Source: Rostrohypoxylon terebratum (Eukaryota > Ascomycota > Sordariomycetes > Xylariales > Hypoxylaceae). Taken from it: 64,000 nt of DNA. Of the stretch, positions 23,212-33,904 are shown piece after piece. The position numbers were made by a program, and so were the translations under genes. The DNA is taken from positions 310,001 to 374,000 of the forward strand of contig MU385862.1 in assembly GCA_022497145.1 (NCBI GenBank), in the 5' to 3' direction. The notes beneath the pieces are model-generated. The model was given only the letters and a program-made list of their open reading frames with translations, had not been told where the DNA came from and did no database searches. Position 1 is the stretch's first letter. Each line of letters starts with the position of its first letter.

Positions 23212-24080
23212 AAGAGAAAAAAAGGTCCGATAATTACCTAAGTGCCCAGAGCGCGTAATTCATCCGGGAAGTAGGGACGTAAAAGAGGTAACATCGAACA
23301 CGATCTGCCAAGAAGATCTGCCATCGCAATCTGTTCCTGCATCCGCGAGTCTCGCCGCAAACTTGGTCGACTCGGTGCAGCTTGGTTCTAGACCTCAGAT
23401 TTTACATAATATATACCTACATATAGTACTTTGTCGAATCATTTCACGTGGTATCGAAACATTTGAAACAGCATCGAATCGAGAGATAATAGTAGGTCCG
23501 TCGACGTGGATGTGAGTTGTCAAACCATTGGTTCTATGCTTGTACATAATGAAAATAGATGAAAGTGGATTTGTAACAAGAAGGAATTTTGTTTGTTACG
23601 AGGAAGTGACAGAGCTAGTAGCAATTTCCGCAGTCTCGCTTGTCTTCGCTTATTCTCGGTGGGTTATCTAATAAATGTCATCAGGGCTTACATAACGTTG
23701 CACAGGGCTGTATCGAGTGCCGAAGTCGGACCATATATTACCTAAGCTTTAATCATTAATCGTTTGATCGTTAAGAACATTGGAACCTCGAATTGTCAAA
23801 TTGTTCTTCGGGAAATCCATCTAATATGGATGTACTTAACCTGTACCTAATAATACAGTATGACAGCATATGCAACGCACAGTCGCACACACACGCACAC
23901 ACACTCCATCCTCTTCGGCATTTTGCGATGATTCAACATCCAGGATTCGTGTGACTGTTTGACTATTCGGCATGGTGTCCATCCTACAATAAGACGTTAC
24001 CGGGAAAGGTTTCCACACTTTGATTCCTTCATTAGGGGAATTGTGGGCTACGAGTGCTGCTTTAATTCGTTGACTGTTTG

Positions 24081-24110
24081 CGTTGGTACGTTGGTACGTT
24101 GGTACGTTGG
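24081..24110. repeat. Tandem repeat, 8-base unit CGTTGGTA
   Basis: About 3.7 consecutive copies of CGTTGGTA. Simple-sequence array in non-coding DNA. Confidence 0.8.
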
Positions 24111-25010
24111 TGAGCACTATGGCATGGCCATACCTACAGCATACCTAGATCACGTCTTCCTTTTGCTAATTGTTGCTAATAACAACATCATCAACTTATT
24201 AAACATCGCATCATGATTTTATACCATGCCACCATATATAAATGCTCCATAAATATTACGAGGACATAGTCATACCTGGAAAGAAGATGAGTTGGATGTT
24301 AGTTTTCTTTACATAAACCCGAACATCTATGCTGTATGCTGTAATGCCTACAGGCTACAAGAACATTGCCGAAAACACGTGGAACCTGCCATCGCATTAT
24401 TTCAAGGTCAAACAATGATGCATCTATGACTTTTTCCCGATCGGGTAATTAACCCAAACTTGAACGCGATAGGCCAACCGATTAAGTTTTAGCGAACCTT
24501 ATTAGTGGATGTCAAAAAATCTTATGAGCCCTGGAGCACCTCCAGGCATTGAAGGGCGTGCCTTACAACACTGGTTAGGTGGATCTTAGCCCTTGAAAGC
24601 TGAAGCGGTCAAATTTAGCTTAATAATACTGGGGTTGGGGGCTACTTATGTAAGCTATCGAGGCAACAGCTAGCTGGCTTAGGCGCTAGGGAAGCATGGA
24701 AGCTACCGGTGATCGACGGGATCCGGGAAGCGCAGACCACATACCCAGAAAAAACCCAGCAATTTTTTAACTTCTCCGTCTCTTCTCCGTCAACAATTCC
24801 CGTCACTCTCGCACCCTCGCACCCTCGCACAGGCAGACAGGACACTAGGAGAAAGCCGACAACGGCGATTTTTCTTGAGTGAGCCGCATGACAGCCAAAG
24901 TCAAATAATTGGAAATCTGGGGATGGTTCTCCTTCTGGGGATTTCTCATTCGGCCACACCTGGTGCTACACTCAGGTACCCAATCTAAAATTCGATAGTC
25001 GATGGCGTGG

Positions 25011-25055
25011 ACAAGCATGGACAAGCATGGACAGGCATGGACAGGCATAGACAAG
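25011..25055. repeat. Tandem repeat, 10-base unit ACAAGCATGG
   Basis: About 4.5 copies of a 10-base unit, drifting from ACAAGCATGG to ACAGGCATGG to ACAGGCATAG. Non-coding. Confidence 0.8.
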
Positions 25056-25350
25056 CGTGTACTGGAAAGGCGCAAAGCCCACCCAAAAACCCTTTGTCGA
25101 ATACTCCGAAGACCTAAAACGCCATTTTCATCCATCTCGATCATACCCATACACCATACAACCCATACAGCCCTTTTCCATCCACCATATTTTCCCCCTG
25201 GCCCCACCAACTTTGCGACTTTTACGTACGATAATTGGATACTTCTTCCTTTGGAGGTAAAGCTTCGATCTGGTCACCTTTAGAGGTCAAGCGTAACCAG
25301 AGTTTTTTTTTTCTGTCAACCATCCTAAGAATTAAACCCCCGGACCCCTA

Positions 25351-25378
25351 GGACCTAGGACCTGGTCCTAGGTAGGTC
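25351..25378. repeat. Inverted repeat with CCTAGG cores
   Basis: GGACCTAGGACC is followed by GGTCCTAGGTAGGTCC, so the arms are near-perfect reverse complements. It is the clearest example of a motif class (CCTAGG, GGTACC, TAGGTAGG) seen in many intergenic regions of the window. Confidence 0.7.
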
Positions 25379-25946
25379 CCAATTCAAAATAATGCAGACC
25401 AACATGACAGCTCTCGAAGCCTGCAAGTTGATGGCGCGATGACCCCTGCCTTGAGCAGATCCGTTCCCATGTGTCCCATGTCAGGCCACAAGGGTCTACT
25501 TCGCAATACATTCAGCAGAAGACATGAAGGGCGGAACGGTGCCATTACTCCTTACGTCAGGACATTCTTCTCGTCACAACCTTGAACCAGGTAACTATCT
25601 TAATAATACATTCAAGTTTCAACTTTGTTAAAAATTCTCTTTCTCCTCCGGATGACTCAGTAACTAGTGTTAAACGGGCTATAGACCGGATAATTGTGGA
25701 TTGTTATGTTTCCTCGATCTTTGATCTATAATCGTATAAGTATTCTGATTCCCCATCACCGCCTCCATACATTGGGGGCTACAGCAGGTTATTAATATCG
25801 TCACGTCGTACTTCTTTCCCTTTGCTACCACAAGCGTCGCATTCTCACATACAAAATTTTGGTGTCGGAATTGAATTTAGAACCGCCCTGTCCTATAAGT
25901 ATCGTTTTCGATGATACTCTATTAGAGCTAGTTACAGACTTGGAGT

Positions 25947-25954
25947 TATATAAA
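25947..25954 (+). promoter_or_regulatory. Probable TATA box of the arrestin-like gene
   Basis: TATATAAA lies about 170 bases upstream of the start codon at 26122, a plausible distance for a fungal core promoter. Confidence 0.45.
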
Positions 25955-26121
25955 CAGCGTTTATAGCCAACCCCCTATTCCCGCCCGACCCCGCAGACGA
26001 GAACCGCAAACATCAACTAGAACTCGAAGGGGAAACAATATAAGGCCTCGTTACTTGGTACCGCATCACAAATCCTCCAACTTGAATCTTTCGCCTCTGA
26101 GGTGGAGGTCTCACGTCGACA

Positions 26122-27618
26122 ATGCCGTCCGCCGCATCCTCAGCACATAGCAAGCCTACATCGCTAGGCGGCTATGCTCGCAAACTATCTATTGCCCATA
26201 AGCCAAACATGACTATCCACATCAACAACCACTACAACTCCAAGGTCTACACGACTGGGTCAGTAGTATCAGGATATGTGATCATCAGCTCCCAAACCGA
26301 TGTACGATTCGACACATTTCAAGTTGTGCTCCTCGGAACTAGCAAAACTTGCATGGATGCTGCCAATATTCCGCAGTCAACCTCTCACACATTCCTCAAA
26401 CTCATCATGCCTATTCCTGAATCCACCTATCCAGTCCCGCGTATTTTTGAGGCGGGTATGAACTATACAATGCCATTCACCTTCGTCATTCCCAGTACTT
26501 TGACGCTTAACGCGTGCAACCATCATGTCTCCAATGAATCTGTCCAGGAACATCACGTACGGTTACCGCCCACTGTCGGTTCCTGGGAGAAGGATGACCT
26601 CGCTCCAAACATGAGCCGGGTCCAGTACGTGATTAAGGCTCGTGCATACAAAGACGATGTTCCCGAGAAGGAGTGCGTGAAGGTTATGGAAGCTGCACAA
26701 GAGATTAAAATTTTGCCTGCTGTCCCGGAAGATGCGCCTTTGAGTATTACCAAGCATGACGATTTATACACGATGACGAAAAGCAAGAATCTGCGAAAGA
26801 CGATCATATCGCCAAAATCTGGGAGGGTCACTATTACGGCTTCTCAGCCTAGGCCAGCTATGCTAAGTCCCGATGGATTGACGACGACACCGATAAATGT
26901 AGCCCTTGACCTCGAATTTGTGCCAGCATCTAGCGAAGTGCACCCACCTAAGGTAACCGGCATAGCGTCGAAAGTCACAGCAGTTACCTACTTTAGCGCT
27001 GGTGGCATTAACCACTTCCCCAACCTCAAGGACTGGCACCGGACATTTGGCTGCGAAAGCCGCGGCTCATATTCCGGGACGACATCCGTGTCCACCGGGC
27101 GCTTTGAACACATTAGATGGAGTAGACACATATCGGCGCAAGCTAGGCGAGACTCAGGGTACGGCAGCGATAACCTGACAGCGTCAGACTCGGACCAAGT
27201 CCCTAAGGCCGCTTCGAAGAAGTCCAAGTCCAAAGGTTCACTGCCGTCTCCAATCTACCATACAGCAAATATGCAGGTTCCAATCGAGCTACCATTACAC
27301 AGGAAGACCTTTATACCGACTTTTCATTCATGTATCACCTCGCGTGTATACGTCTTATGGTTAACAGTAACCTTGGTCTCCGGCGGAACTAGCGCACACG
27401 TCACATTAGGTGTGCCGCTTCAAATCGGCGTTAATTCCATAGAACCTCCACACAGCTACGAACTGCCTCCGAGTTTCGAGGAAGTCGAGGGAGCGGGTGT
27501 CGACGAATACCTACACCCACGGCCCATGAACCTTCCTACGGTAAACTTTCACCGGAGCGAATCGTTGCCGGGATATGCGGATTTGGATTGCCGCAGGAGG
27601 ACTTTGGCTGCTCACTGA
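26122..27618 (+). CDS. Arrestin-like (N-terminal domain) protein
   Basis: A single exon of 498 residues. The N-terminal half looks like an arrestin fold: MTIHINNHYNSKVYTTGS followed by VSGYVIISSQTDVRFDTFQV, the usual first strands, then FEAGMNYTMPFTFVIP and RVQYVIKARAY. A later block (VPIELPLHRKTFIPTFHSC, then RVYVLWLTVTL) resembles the C-terminal arrestin strands. Fungal arrestin-related proteins act as adaptors that bring Rsp5-type ubiquitin ligases to plasma-membrane transporters. Near the C-terminus EPPHSYELPPSFEEV resembles the region carrying PPxY ligase-binding motifs, but an exact PPxY is not present, so ligase recruitment is uncertain. Residues ~310-380 are Ser/Arg-rich and disordered. 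No intron is apparent. The start at 26122 is the first ATG of a long open frame and fits the fold. Confidence 0.75.
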   Translation: MPSAASSAHSKPTSLGGYARKLSIAHKPNMTIHINNHYNSKVYTTGSVVSGYVIISSQTDVRFDTFQVVLLGTSKTCMDAANIPQSTSHTFLKLIMPIPESTYPVPRIFEAGMNYTMPFTFVIPSTLTLNACNHHVSNESVQEHHVRLPPTVGSWEKDDLAPNMSRVQYVIKARAYKDDVPEKECVKVMEAAQEIKILPAVPEDAPLSITKHDDLYTMTKSKNLRKTIISPKSGRVTITASQPRPAMLSPDGLTTTPINVALDLEFVPASSEVHPPKVTGIASKVTAVTYFSAGGINHFPNLKDWHRTFGCESRGSYSGTTSVSTGRFEHIRWSRHISAQARRDSGYGSDNLTASDSDQVPKAASKKSKSKGSLPSPIYHTANMQVPIELPLHRKTFIPTFHSCITSRVYVLWLTVTLVSGGTSAHVTLGVPLQIGVNSIEPPHSYELPPSFEEVEGAGVDEYLHPRPMNLPTVNFHRSESLPGYADLDCRRRTLAAH

Positions 27619-29253
27619 GCAGATCAGCACCCAATGACTTTTTTTTTACATGGGCTATACTTCTTTATCCCCGGCGGCAACTTTGCGCGGGACTTGATAC
27701 CACCTTCATTGGGTATAGGTTTGTGGCGAATATTTGGCAAGCGCGGCGTTTAGGGTCGAGGACGGTTTGTCTCTAGAAAGAGGCCTATTCAAATTGGTAT
27801 ACAAATTCGTGATCATTCACTGGTGGCACTGTCTTTACTTTCTTGGATACGATGATTCTTCAATTGGGGATCCAGGCGGGCCTTACGAGGCGGCTTAATG
27901 TTCAACACGCATATTTGGATCTTGTGCTCTAACTGCGAATACGTACAGTTTATTAGATAATGATACCTATTTACTTCAAGGTTTTCACGTATATCGGTGT
28001 ATTGCTTTCTCTCAGTGACAGACCAAGACTGGATCCCTCCTTTACAAGAACATACCACCAATTTCTTTCAGCTAACCCCACACATTGCTACCCAAGGTAA
28101 AGACGGGGAGACCCAAGACAACGGATCGATTATTGACATCAGCTCGCTTAGTCTAGACCTTCATCCGGGTACGCTACGGCATGAGTCCGAGTCTAAGATC
28201 AGAGAGTCATGTATATGAGGGTGGGGAACCGAGATCGGCACCCATCTTCTCCAACATTAAAGGCTTCACATGTTTCCATGCGCACGCACCGCTGCTCCAC
28301 TACTCCGGGTTGTCAATGATATTATTACAAACGTGCCTATGTAAGAACTCGCTCCTTACGTCGACGGCGGAGTTAAGGGCGTTTAGTCCTGCTTTAGCGA
28401 GGATATTGGGTCAGGGCGTAGGGCGCGAACTTGACAAATCGGGGATATATTCGACGCTTATAAACGTTCCATATGGTTAGAGAGGCTGAAGAAGTACCTA
28501 GAGAACGTCTAATGAATGACTCGATATGATGACTAATAGATATGCCTCGAGGAAACCAGAATACCAATTATAGATTGGACACAAGGTTGCCAATCTTTAC
28601 ATGTTCGGATATATCTCCGTCAAACGAAGGGCGCAATGTTCATTCGCTCAGAAGTGGATTTCCTCTCGTTTTCTTACCATTTCTTCTTCTGCCTAAGCTT
28701 GAGGAAAAGGCGTCTGGGAACTGTTCATATTTTGGCGTGGGAAAGGATATATTGGGTAGTTTTTTCTTCGAATCATTATAAGAAAAATATTCAGAATAAC
28801 GAATTCTACCCCGTTCCAGACTTGGTCGTTGCAGGGCGATTCCAATTCAGGGATTATTCGTAGTACATATGTAATAGGTCCTTTTCCGAGTCCTCTTCCG
28901 ACACAACCAAATTTCACAAATTTCGTCAAGTCTAAGAGCACGCTTGGCCACGTAGAAAGATAAGAATAGAACTCATAGAATCTCTTCTCGAATGTGTAGG
29001 TTTCTATTCGCAATTGATGAGTATATAATGCCACTTGTCGCGTGCCCATTGTTGGGATACATCATCTCATTTTCCATCTTGCTGAAGATCTCACTTTCGA
29101 TCCCTAGACCCTTCACTACGAACTCCCTAGGTTCGACACGCACGGGTATAGGCGACGTTCCGATGCTCATCCTCGCCTTCAACATCGTGAACCATACACA
29201 TCTTAAGTCCTAGAACACGTTTCCGACTATTTCGGACCATCTAAGTTTTCCTT
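27619..29253. other. Intergenic region, no gene supported
   Basis: Several short frames lie here on both strands (e.g. 27997-28218 and 28181-28480 on plus, 28693-29049 on minus), without recognisable domains or convincing splice partners. The stretch 28600-29000 is AT-richer than the flanking genes and could include old degenerate coding sequence, but I cannot identify it. Confidence 0.35.
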
Positions 29254-30539
29254 TCACGTAGTGTACTCCTTTTGGAGCAACTTGGCAATCGTATTCAACC
29301 TGCCATCATCGTTAGCACATCCCAGCCTCTCCCACCATAGACGAAATTGACTTACTGGATATTGCTCGTTCCCTCATAGATAGCCCCGATCTTACTATCA
29401 CGCCAGTACTTCTCCGCCAACCCCTCCCTCACGAACCCCATACCTCCCATCCACTCCACAGCCAGCCCGCTAACGCGTCCAGCGACCTGCGAAGCGAACA
29501 ACTTCGCCATCGCCGCGTCCCTGACAAAATCCTCCCCGGCCTCCTTCTTGCGCGCCGCGTTATACACCAGGGCTCGGGCGGCCGCGATCTCGGTGTACGA
29601 CTGCGCGATCTGGTGCTGCATGCCCTGGAACTCACCGACCAGCTTCCCAAACTGCTTGCGATCATTCCAGACGTACTTGACAGCGTTCTCCCACGCGCCG
29701 AGCGCGAGGCCCGTCATCTGCGCCGCGATGCCGATGCGGCCCTCGTTCAGCAGCCCGATAGCGTACTTATACCCCTCTCCCTTATTTCCCAATAGGTTGG
29801 CCTTGGGCACCTCGACGTCGTCGAAGTTGATCGCGCACGTGCTGCTCGCCTTGATGCCGAGTTTCTTCTCCTTCTTCGCGATGCTGAAGCCGGACGCGTC
29901 TTTCTCCACGACGAAGGCGGTGATGCCCCGGTGTCCTTTGCTCGGGTCCAGGTTCGCGAAGACGATGAAGAAGCTGGCTTCCATCGAGTTCGTGATCCAC
30001 ATCTTGCTGCCGGAGATGCGGTACCCGTCGCTGGTCTCGACGGCCTTGGTCGCCAGTGCGAAGGCGTCGGACCCGGACACCGGCTCGGAGAGGCAGAAGC
30101 TGCCGACTGTGTTCGTGGCGAGGCGTGGGAGGAAGCGTCGCTTTAGGTCCGTGCTACCCCACTTGAGCACCGCCGTGTTGACCAAGGTGTTGTGCACGTC
30201 GACCATGACGCTGACGCTCGGGTCTACGCGCGCGAGCTCCTCGATTCCTATAATCGCGGACGTAAAATTCATGCCTGCGCCCCCGAACTCCTCGGGGATC
30301 TCGATTCCCATCAGTCCTTGCTCGAATAATTGCTCTACTAATTCAGGGTCCATGTTCTCGGCCTCGTCCATATCGCGGACCTTCGGTAAGATGACATCGT
30401 TGGCGAACTTTTGGACGGTCTCTTGCATCGCTGCCTCCGTCTCGGATAGGTGCGTTATAGGCGTTGGTGGGATGTCTGTGATATCAGTTAGGCGGCGGGG
30501 TGTGGCGGATAGGGGTCGTATTCTGGAAGTCCGTAACAT
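29254..30539 (-). CDS. Mitochondrial acyl-CoA dehydrogenase (short/branched-chain type)
   Basis: Exons 30539-29356 and 29299-29254 on the minus strand, with a 56-nt intron, give 409 residues, normal for the family. It is an FAD flavoprotein that makes the alpha,beta double bond in acyl-CoA and passes electrons to ETF. The Arg/Ser-rich start (MLRTSRIRPLSATPRRL) looks like a mitochondrial transit peptide. Domain landmarks: GLMGIEIPEEFGGAGMNF, FCLSEPVSGSDAFAL, GSKMWITNS, LLNEGRIGIAAQM, ARKKEAGEDFVRDAAMAKL, VEWMGGMGF. The catalytic Glu is probably the one in IYEGTSNIQ near residue 389. The short last exon completes this with LNTIAKLLQKEYTT, the expected C-terminus; without the splice the protein would stop at NIQ. 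The best match by motif is the short/branched-chain (2-methylbutyryl or isobutyryl) subgroup, with exact substrate uncertain. Divergent from the uS12m gene. Confidence 0.92.
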
Positions 30540-31360
30540 TAATCTTGGAGGTTATTGTAGCATGAGGCTATATTAGACTCACTGTTGGACGCCAAATTTC
30601 TGCGGTGACCTCCTTAAACATCGCGATGACAACGAAACCCTAGGAGTTACACCTGAACCCTGCCGGAAGGCTGGCCGAAGAAATCTCGCTATCGATGACA
30701 TGGTAGAAGTAGCAATTGATGATTGAAGTTCACAAGTGCAATTCACAAGTACAATTCACAAACGCGGGGCAGGTCCTTTTGAATTATGGAAGCCAGTAGG
30801 CAAGGGGCAAGGGGTATGTCAAGATGAGAAATATATTACTCGTACACTCGTACACGGAAAAAGGGTCAAAATAAGAAACATGAAGAAGATTGAAGGAAAT
30901 AAGATAAGGAGAGTGCTAAGAAAAGTGCTGCCCGTTCCTAACCTTCCCCGGATTTGAACCTGCCCAGACCGCCGAGCCGAGGATAGCCATTGACCTATGG
31001 GCCGTGGTTTGGAAACAACGGATTGGGGATTGGGGATTGGGGATAAGAGGCGCTGACGTCGATCAGCTGAAGGGGCGATCCCCAGATGCGGATCCAATCA
31101 GCCAATGAAATCGCTAGGAAAGCCCCCGCTATTTCGGGTGCCGCCACCAACGGCTCAAGCATGTGAATTCTGAATGTTCTGTTCAAAATTCAATAGGTAC
31201 TTTGGTACGAACGGAGTGGGGACATGGCCAGACCGATGTCACCTGACCTCGAATTTTCGAATCTCGTTAATTGGCAAGCGTCTGGCGATAGCTGCATACT
31301 TGAAGCCTCCTACCTGATTGAACAGCTCGGCTCAACATAGTAGTCGAGTAGGTTTCCATA
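30540..31360. other. Divergent intergenic region with a tRNA-like fragment
   Basis: This separates the acyl-CoA dehydrogenase (-) and uS12m (+). A TGGGGAT repeat (about three copies) lies near 31023-31043. A degenerate tRNA-like segment on the minus strand is listed separately. No protein gene is supported. Confidence 0.4.
30942..31009 (-). other. Degenerate tRNA-like fragment
   Basis: On the minus strand TAGGTCAATGG resembles a pol III A box, and GGTTCAAATCC, 37 bases later, matches the B box / T-loop consensus. However, the T stem has two mismatches, no 7-base acceptor stem can be paired, and the A-to-B spacing is about 7 bases shorter than in an ordinary intronless tRNA. It is at most a tRNA relic or part of a tRNA-derived repeat, and may be chance. 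Confidence 0.2.
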
Positions 31361-31998
31361 ATGGCAGCACCTATATTAAGATCTCTATGGCACAGCCTAG
31401 CGAGGCGGCCAGCCGCGATACCAACGTCCCTACCCCGATTACCCGTGCGGTCATTCTCGACGACACCAGCACCGAATGCGACCCTTAACCAAATCCTCCG
31501 AGTATGATGGTCTTATCAATTCCTATACGCCGATTGAGGCAAGCCATTAATGAATGAACAGGGCTGCCGTAAACCCCAACGAGCGCGCCACGCCGTCTCC
31601 CCAGCCTTGTCGGATATGAACTGCCCGCAGCAGAAAGGCGTGTGTCTAAAAGTCGGCATTACGCGACCCAAGAAGCCCAACTCGGGCGAGCGAAAGACAG
31701 CCCGTATCCGTCTATCTAGCGGTCGTATGATCACAGCCTACATCCCCGGCGAAGGCCACAACATCCAACAGCACTCCGTCGTGCTTGTGCGAGGTGGTAG
31801 AAGTCAAGATTGTCCCGGTGTGCGGTATCATTTGGTTCGGGGAGCTTTGGATTTGGTACGTCGATGTGATGCGAGAAGAGATTTATGGAGTGGATTTGAC
31901 TAATATGAGACTTTATGTAGGCCGGTGTCGCGAATCGCAAGACGAGTCGAAGTAAATTCGGAACGAAGAAGCCGAAGAAGGCATCAGTGGGCTCATAA
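31361..31998 (+). CDS. MRPS12: Mitochondrial small-subunit ribosomal protein uS12m
   Basis: Exons 31361-31501, 31562-31855 and 31921-31998 (introns of 60 and 65 nt) give about 170 residues. uS12 sits at the decoding centre of the small subunit. The Ala/Arg-rich N-terminus (about 40 residues, with LRSLWHSLARR and VRSFSTT) reads as a mitochondrial targeting peptide, separating it from cytosolic uS12. The core carries SPALSDMNCPQQKGVC, RPKKPNSGERKTARIRLS, AYIPGEGHNIQQHSVVL and VRGGRSQDCPGVRYHLV, all classic uS12 blocks. The last exon gives AGVANRKTSRSKFGTKKPKK, the expected C-terminus. All three exons join at codon boundaries. The gene ends about 350 bases from the convergent mannosyltransferase. 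Confidence 0.95.
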
Positions 31999-32345
31999 AA
32001 TATCTAGACATAAAAATCTTGGCATAGGGCATGATCGATATACCACTCGTCCTTTAGAGGATACTTCTAATTGAAAGAAGTTCCGCGGTATCGGAGACTA
32101 CTGTACATTTACACGACGTGATGTAAAATAACTCGGAGCATTTCCATTCCAGATAGTGCCACCATAAACTTGTATCTACAGATGAATAAGAAAAAGACTC
32201 CGATATCATCGTTTGAATTGATGAATCCTGGACGCCAGCCTCCTTTGCCCCCGTCAATACCCTCTGTGGTGCGTTATGATAGACCGTCATTAAAGAATGA
32301 TCAATGTCTACTCTACAATCATTTCCCCCCTTGACCTGTTTTTAT
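31999..32345. other. Short convergent intergenic region
   Basis: This is shared 3' flank of the uS12m and mannosyltransferase genes. Nothing recognisable beyond AT-rich sequence. Confidence 0.4.
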
Positions 32346-33904
32346 CTAGTCCTGTTGGTTCTCGTAACCCTGTGGCTTCTCTAGCCCGTTGACCTCAAAG
32401 TATCTTGAGGTACCTGAAATTGAAATTAGTAAGCATTGATTGATATGTAGGGGATAGGGTGGACACATACAAGAATATCCTTTCCAGTCAAAGTTGTCCT
32501 TGGGGTTGCAGTGGCAGCGAAGATCTAATCGCGTCTTCTCACCAGTGGGGCAATGGGTAAAGGGGACGTGGTAGTATGCGATATCGTTAAAGAAGTGGAT
32601 CTCTTCCTTCTTCAACAGAAGAGCGGCAGCAATGGAGTGGACAGGTGCGTCTCCCCATCGTTCGTAGAAGAAACCACCGTCCTTGTCGAGAGACTCGAAA
32701 AAGTCGACGTAAGCCTTAGATCGTAGCCATTCAAGGTTGCCGACTTCGAAGTTGGACCACTAAATACATGTTAGATGAGTTGTTAATGACGATCGATATG
32801 TAACTTACGAAGTGGCAATGGTTGTAGGTTTCGCCACCATCGTCGCTCAAGAAACCCATAGAGTTACCCTCGACGATGTGTTCGGGGTAGTTCTTCATAA
32901 ACTTCTTGACGCTGTCCCATAGTGTGGGGATTGTCTCAACGTACTCGTACAGACTAAGCACGAAACTGTACTTCTTCTTATTCTCGGCCATAAAGCGGAA
33001 GGGATCGTAGTGAATATCGCAGAAGAGTTCAATGCTGGGCTCGACTCTCCAGTAGTATTCGTAGTTCATCATCAACGGTTGGCGGAAGAAGAAGCCAGAC
33101 TCGAAACGGCACATGTGTCGGTAGCTAACGGAGTCGCCATAGATAATCTTACGCTGCGCCATATCCTCACGGACCTTGCGCGCTTTGTCCTGGTCGATAT
33201 GGTCGGGGAATGACCAATGCTCGTGGGGAATTTCGCCATAGTGAGTCTTTCCGGAAACGAGAGAGCTCGTGACCTTCTTAAACGTAGCATCAAATGGCTT
33301 GTCGTTCAAGAAGACCCAATCATAGTTATATCGGCGGTTGAAGCGATCCTCGACTTGGCGAATGGAGCGAGCAATCTCCCATACATCACTATTGCGAGCA
33401 AGAGTGACGAAAGTGGCGTTCATGCGAGGGCCAGGGGCGGTTCCTAGGAGTTCATCCCATCCTTGATCTGAGGGTGTCAGGGCCATCGGGGCTTCAGCGA
33501 GATCCTCGAATTGCTTAGGAGTTCCGGTGGCGGGCTTCGACGCCGAGCCCTTCGTGGAACCGGGCGTGCTTTTCGCCGAGTCATCGGATTTGCCCCAGCT
33601 GGAGGAAGCTCCACCAACATTGCCTGCTTGTTTCTCGGGCTTTGTCGATTGTGGTGAACCTTTGCCGACACCGAAGTTCGAGGGTTTTAATTGCGGCACT
33701 CCATCATAGGAGGAATGAGATACGAAATAAAGGACTGCGAGAAACTATCGGTGTCGAATTAGCATCAGCAACTTATACTTAATCCTAGGTACCTTATTTA
33801 CTAGGTGTCTGTCCAGAGGAGAGGAGAATCGCAATCGGGTTAGGTGGACTTACGAAGAATGCGAAGAGAATATATCTCACGATGCGCGCACTTCCGGCGG
33901 CCAT
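32346..33904 (-). CDS. KTR4: GT15 alpha-1,2-mannosyltransferase, KTR4-like
   Basis: Four exons on the minus strand, 33904-33854, 33744-32809, 32759-32471 and 32413-32346 (introns of 109, 49 and 57 nt), give 447 residues. It is a Golgi type II membrane enzyme of glycosyltransferase family 15 (KRE2/MNT1) that adds alpha-1,2-mannose from GDP-mannose to O- and N-linked chains. The short first exon plus the start of exon 2 make a single signal anchor (YILFAFF then FLAVLYFVSHS). A Ser/Lys/Gly-rich stem follows to about residue 95. The catalytic domain shows YNYDWVFLNDKPF, ESGFFFRQPLMM, YYWRVEPSIELFCDI, NHCHFWSNFEVGNLEW (across splice 2) and GGFFYERWGDAPVHSIAAAL. CHCNPKDNFDWKGYSC continues across splice 3 to the end. 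The KTR4 assignment rests on overall motif match. A GTG in exon 2 is not the start. Confidence 0.92.

Larger units (their letters stand above)
23212..26121. other. Long intergenic region with short tandem repeats
   Basis: No gene is supportable in these 2.9 kb. A CGTTGGTA array of about 3.7 copies lies at 24081-24110, and a 10-base array (ACAAGCATGG-like, about 4.5 copies) at 25011-25055. A near-perfect inverted repeat around CCTAGG lies at 25351-25378. The open frames here are short, partly encoded by these repeats, and show no family features. Confidence 0.45.

Noticed and set aside
28990..29215. Minus-strand reading resembling part of an HD-domain nucleotidase (a CMVHDV-like string)
   Set aside because: Only about eight residues match; the frame then stops, the flanking HD motifs are missing, and shifting frames gives no consistent continuation.
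29548..30576. A 342-codon plus-strand open frame antisense to the acyl-CoA dehydrogenase
   Set aside because: It is the mirror of a GC-rich coding exon with biased third positions; it has no domain features, and the minus strand encodes a complete, well-conserved enzyme.
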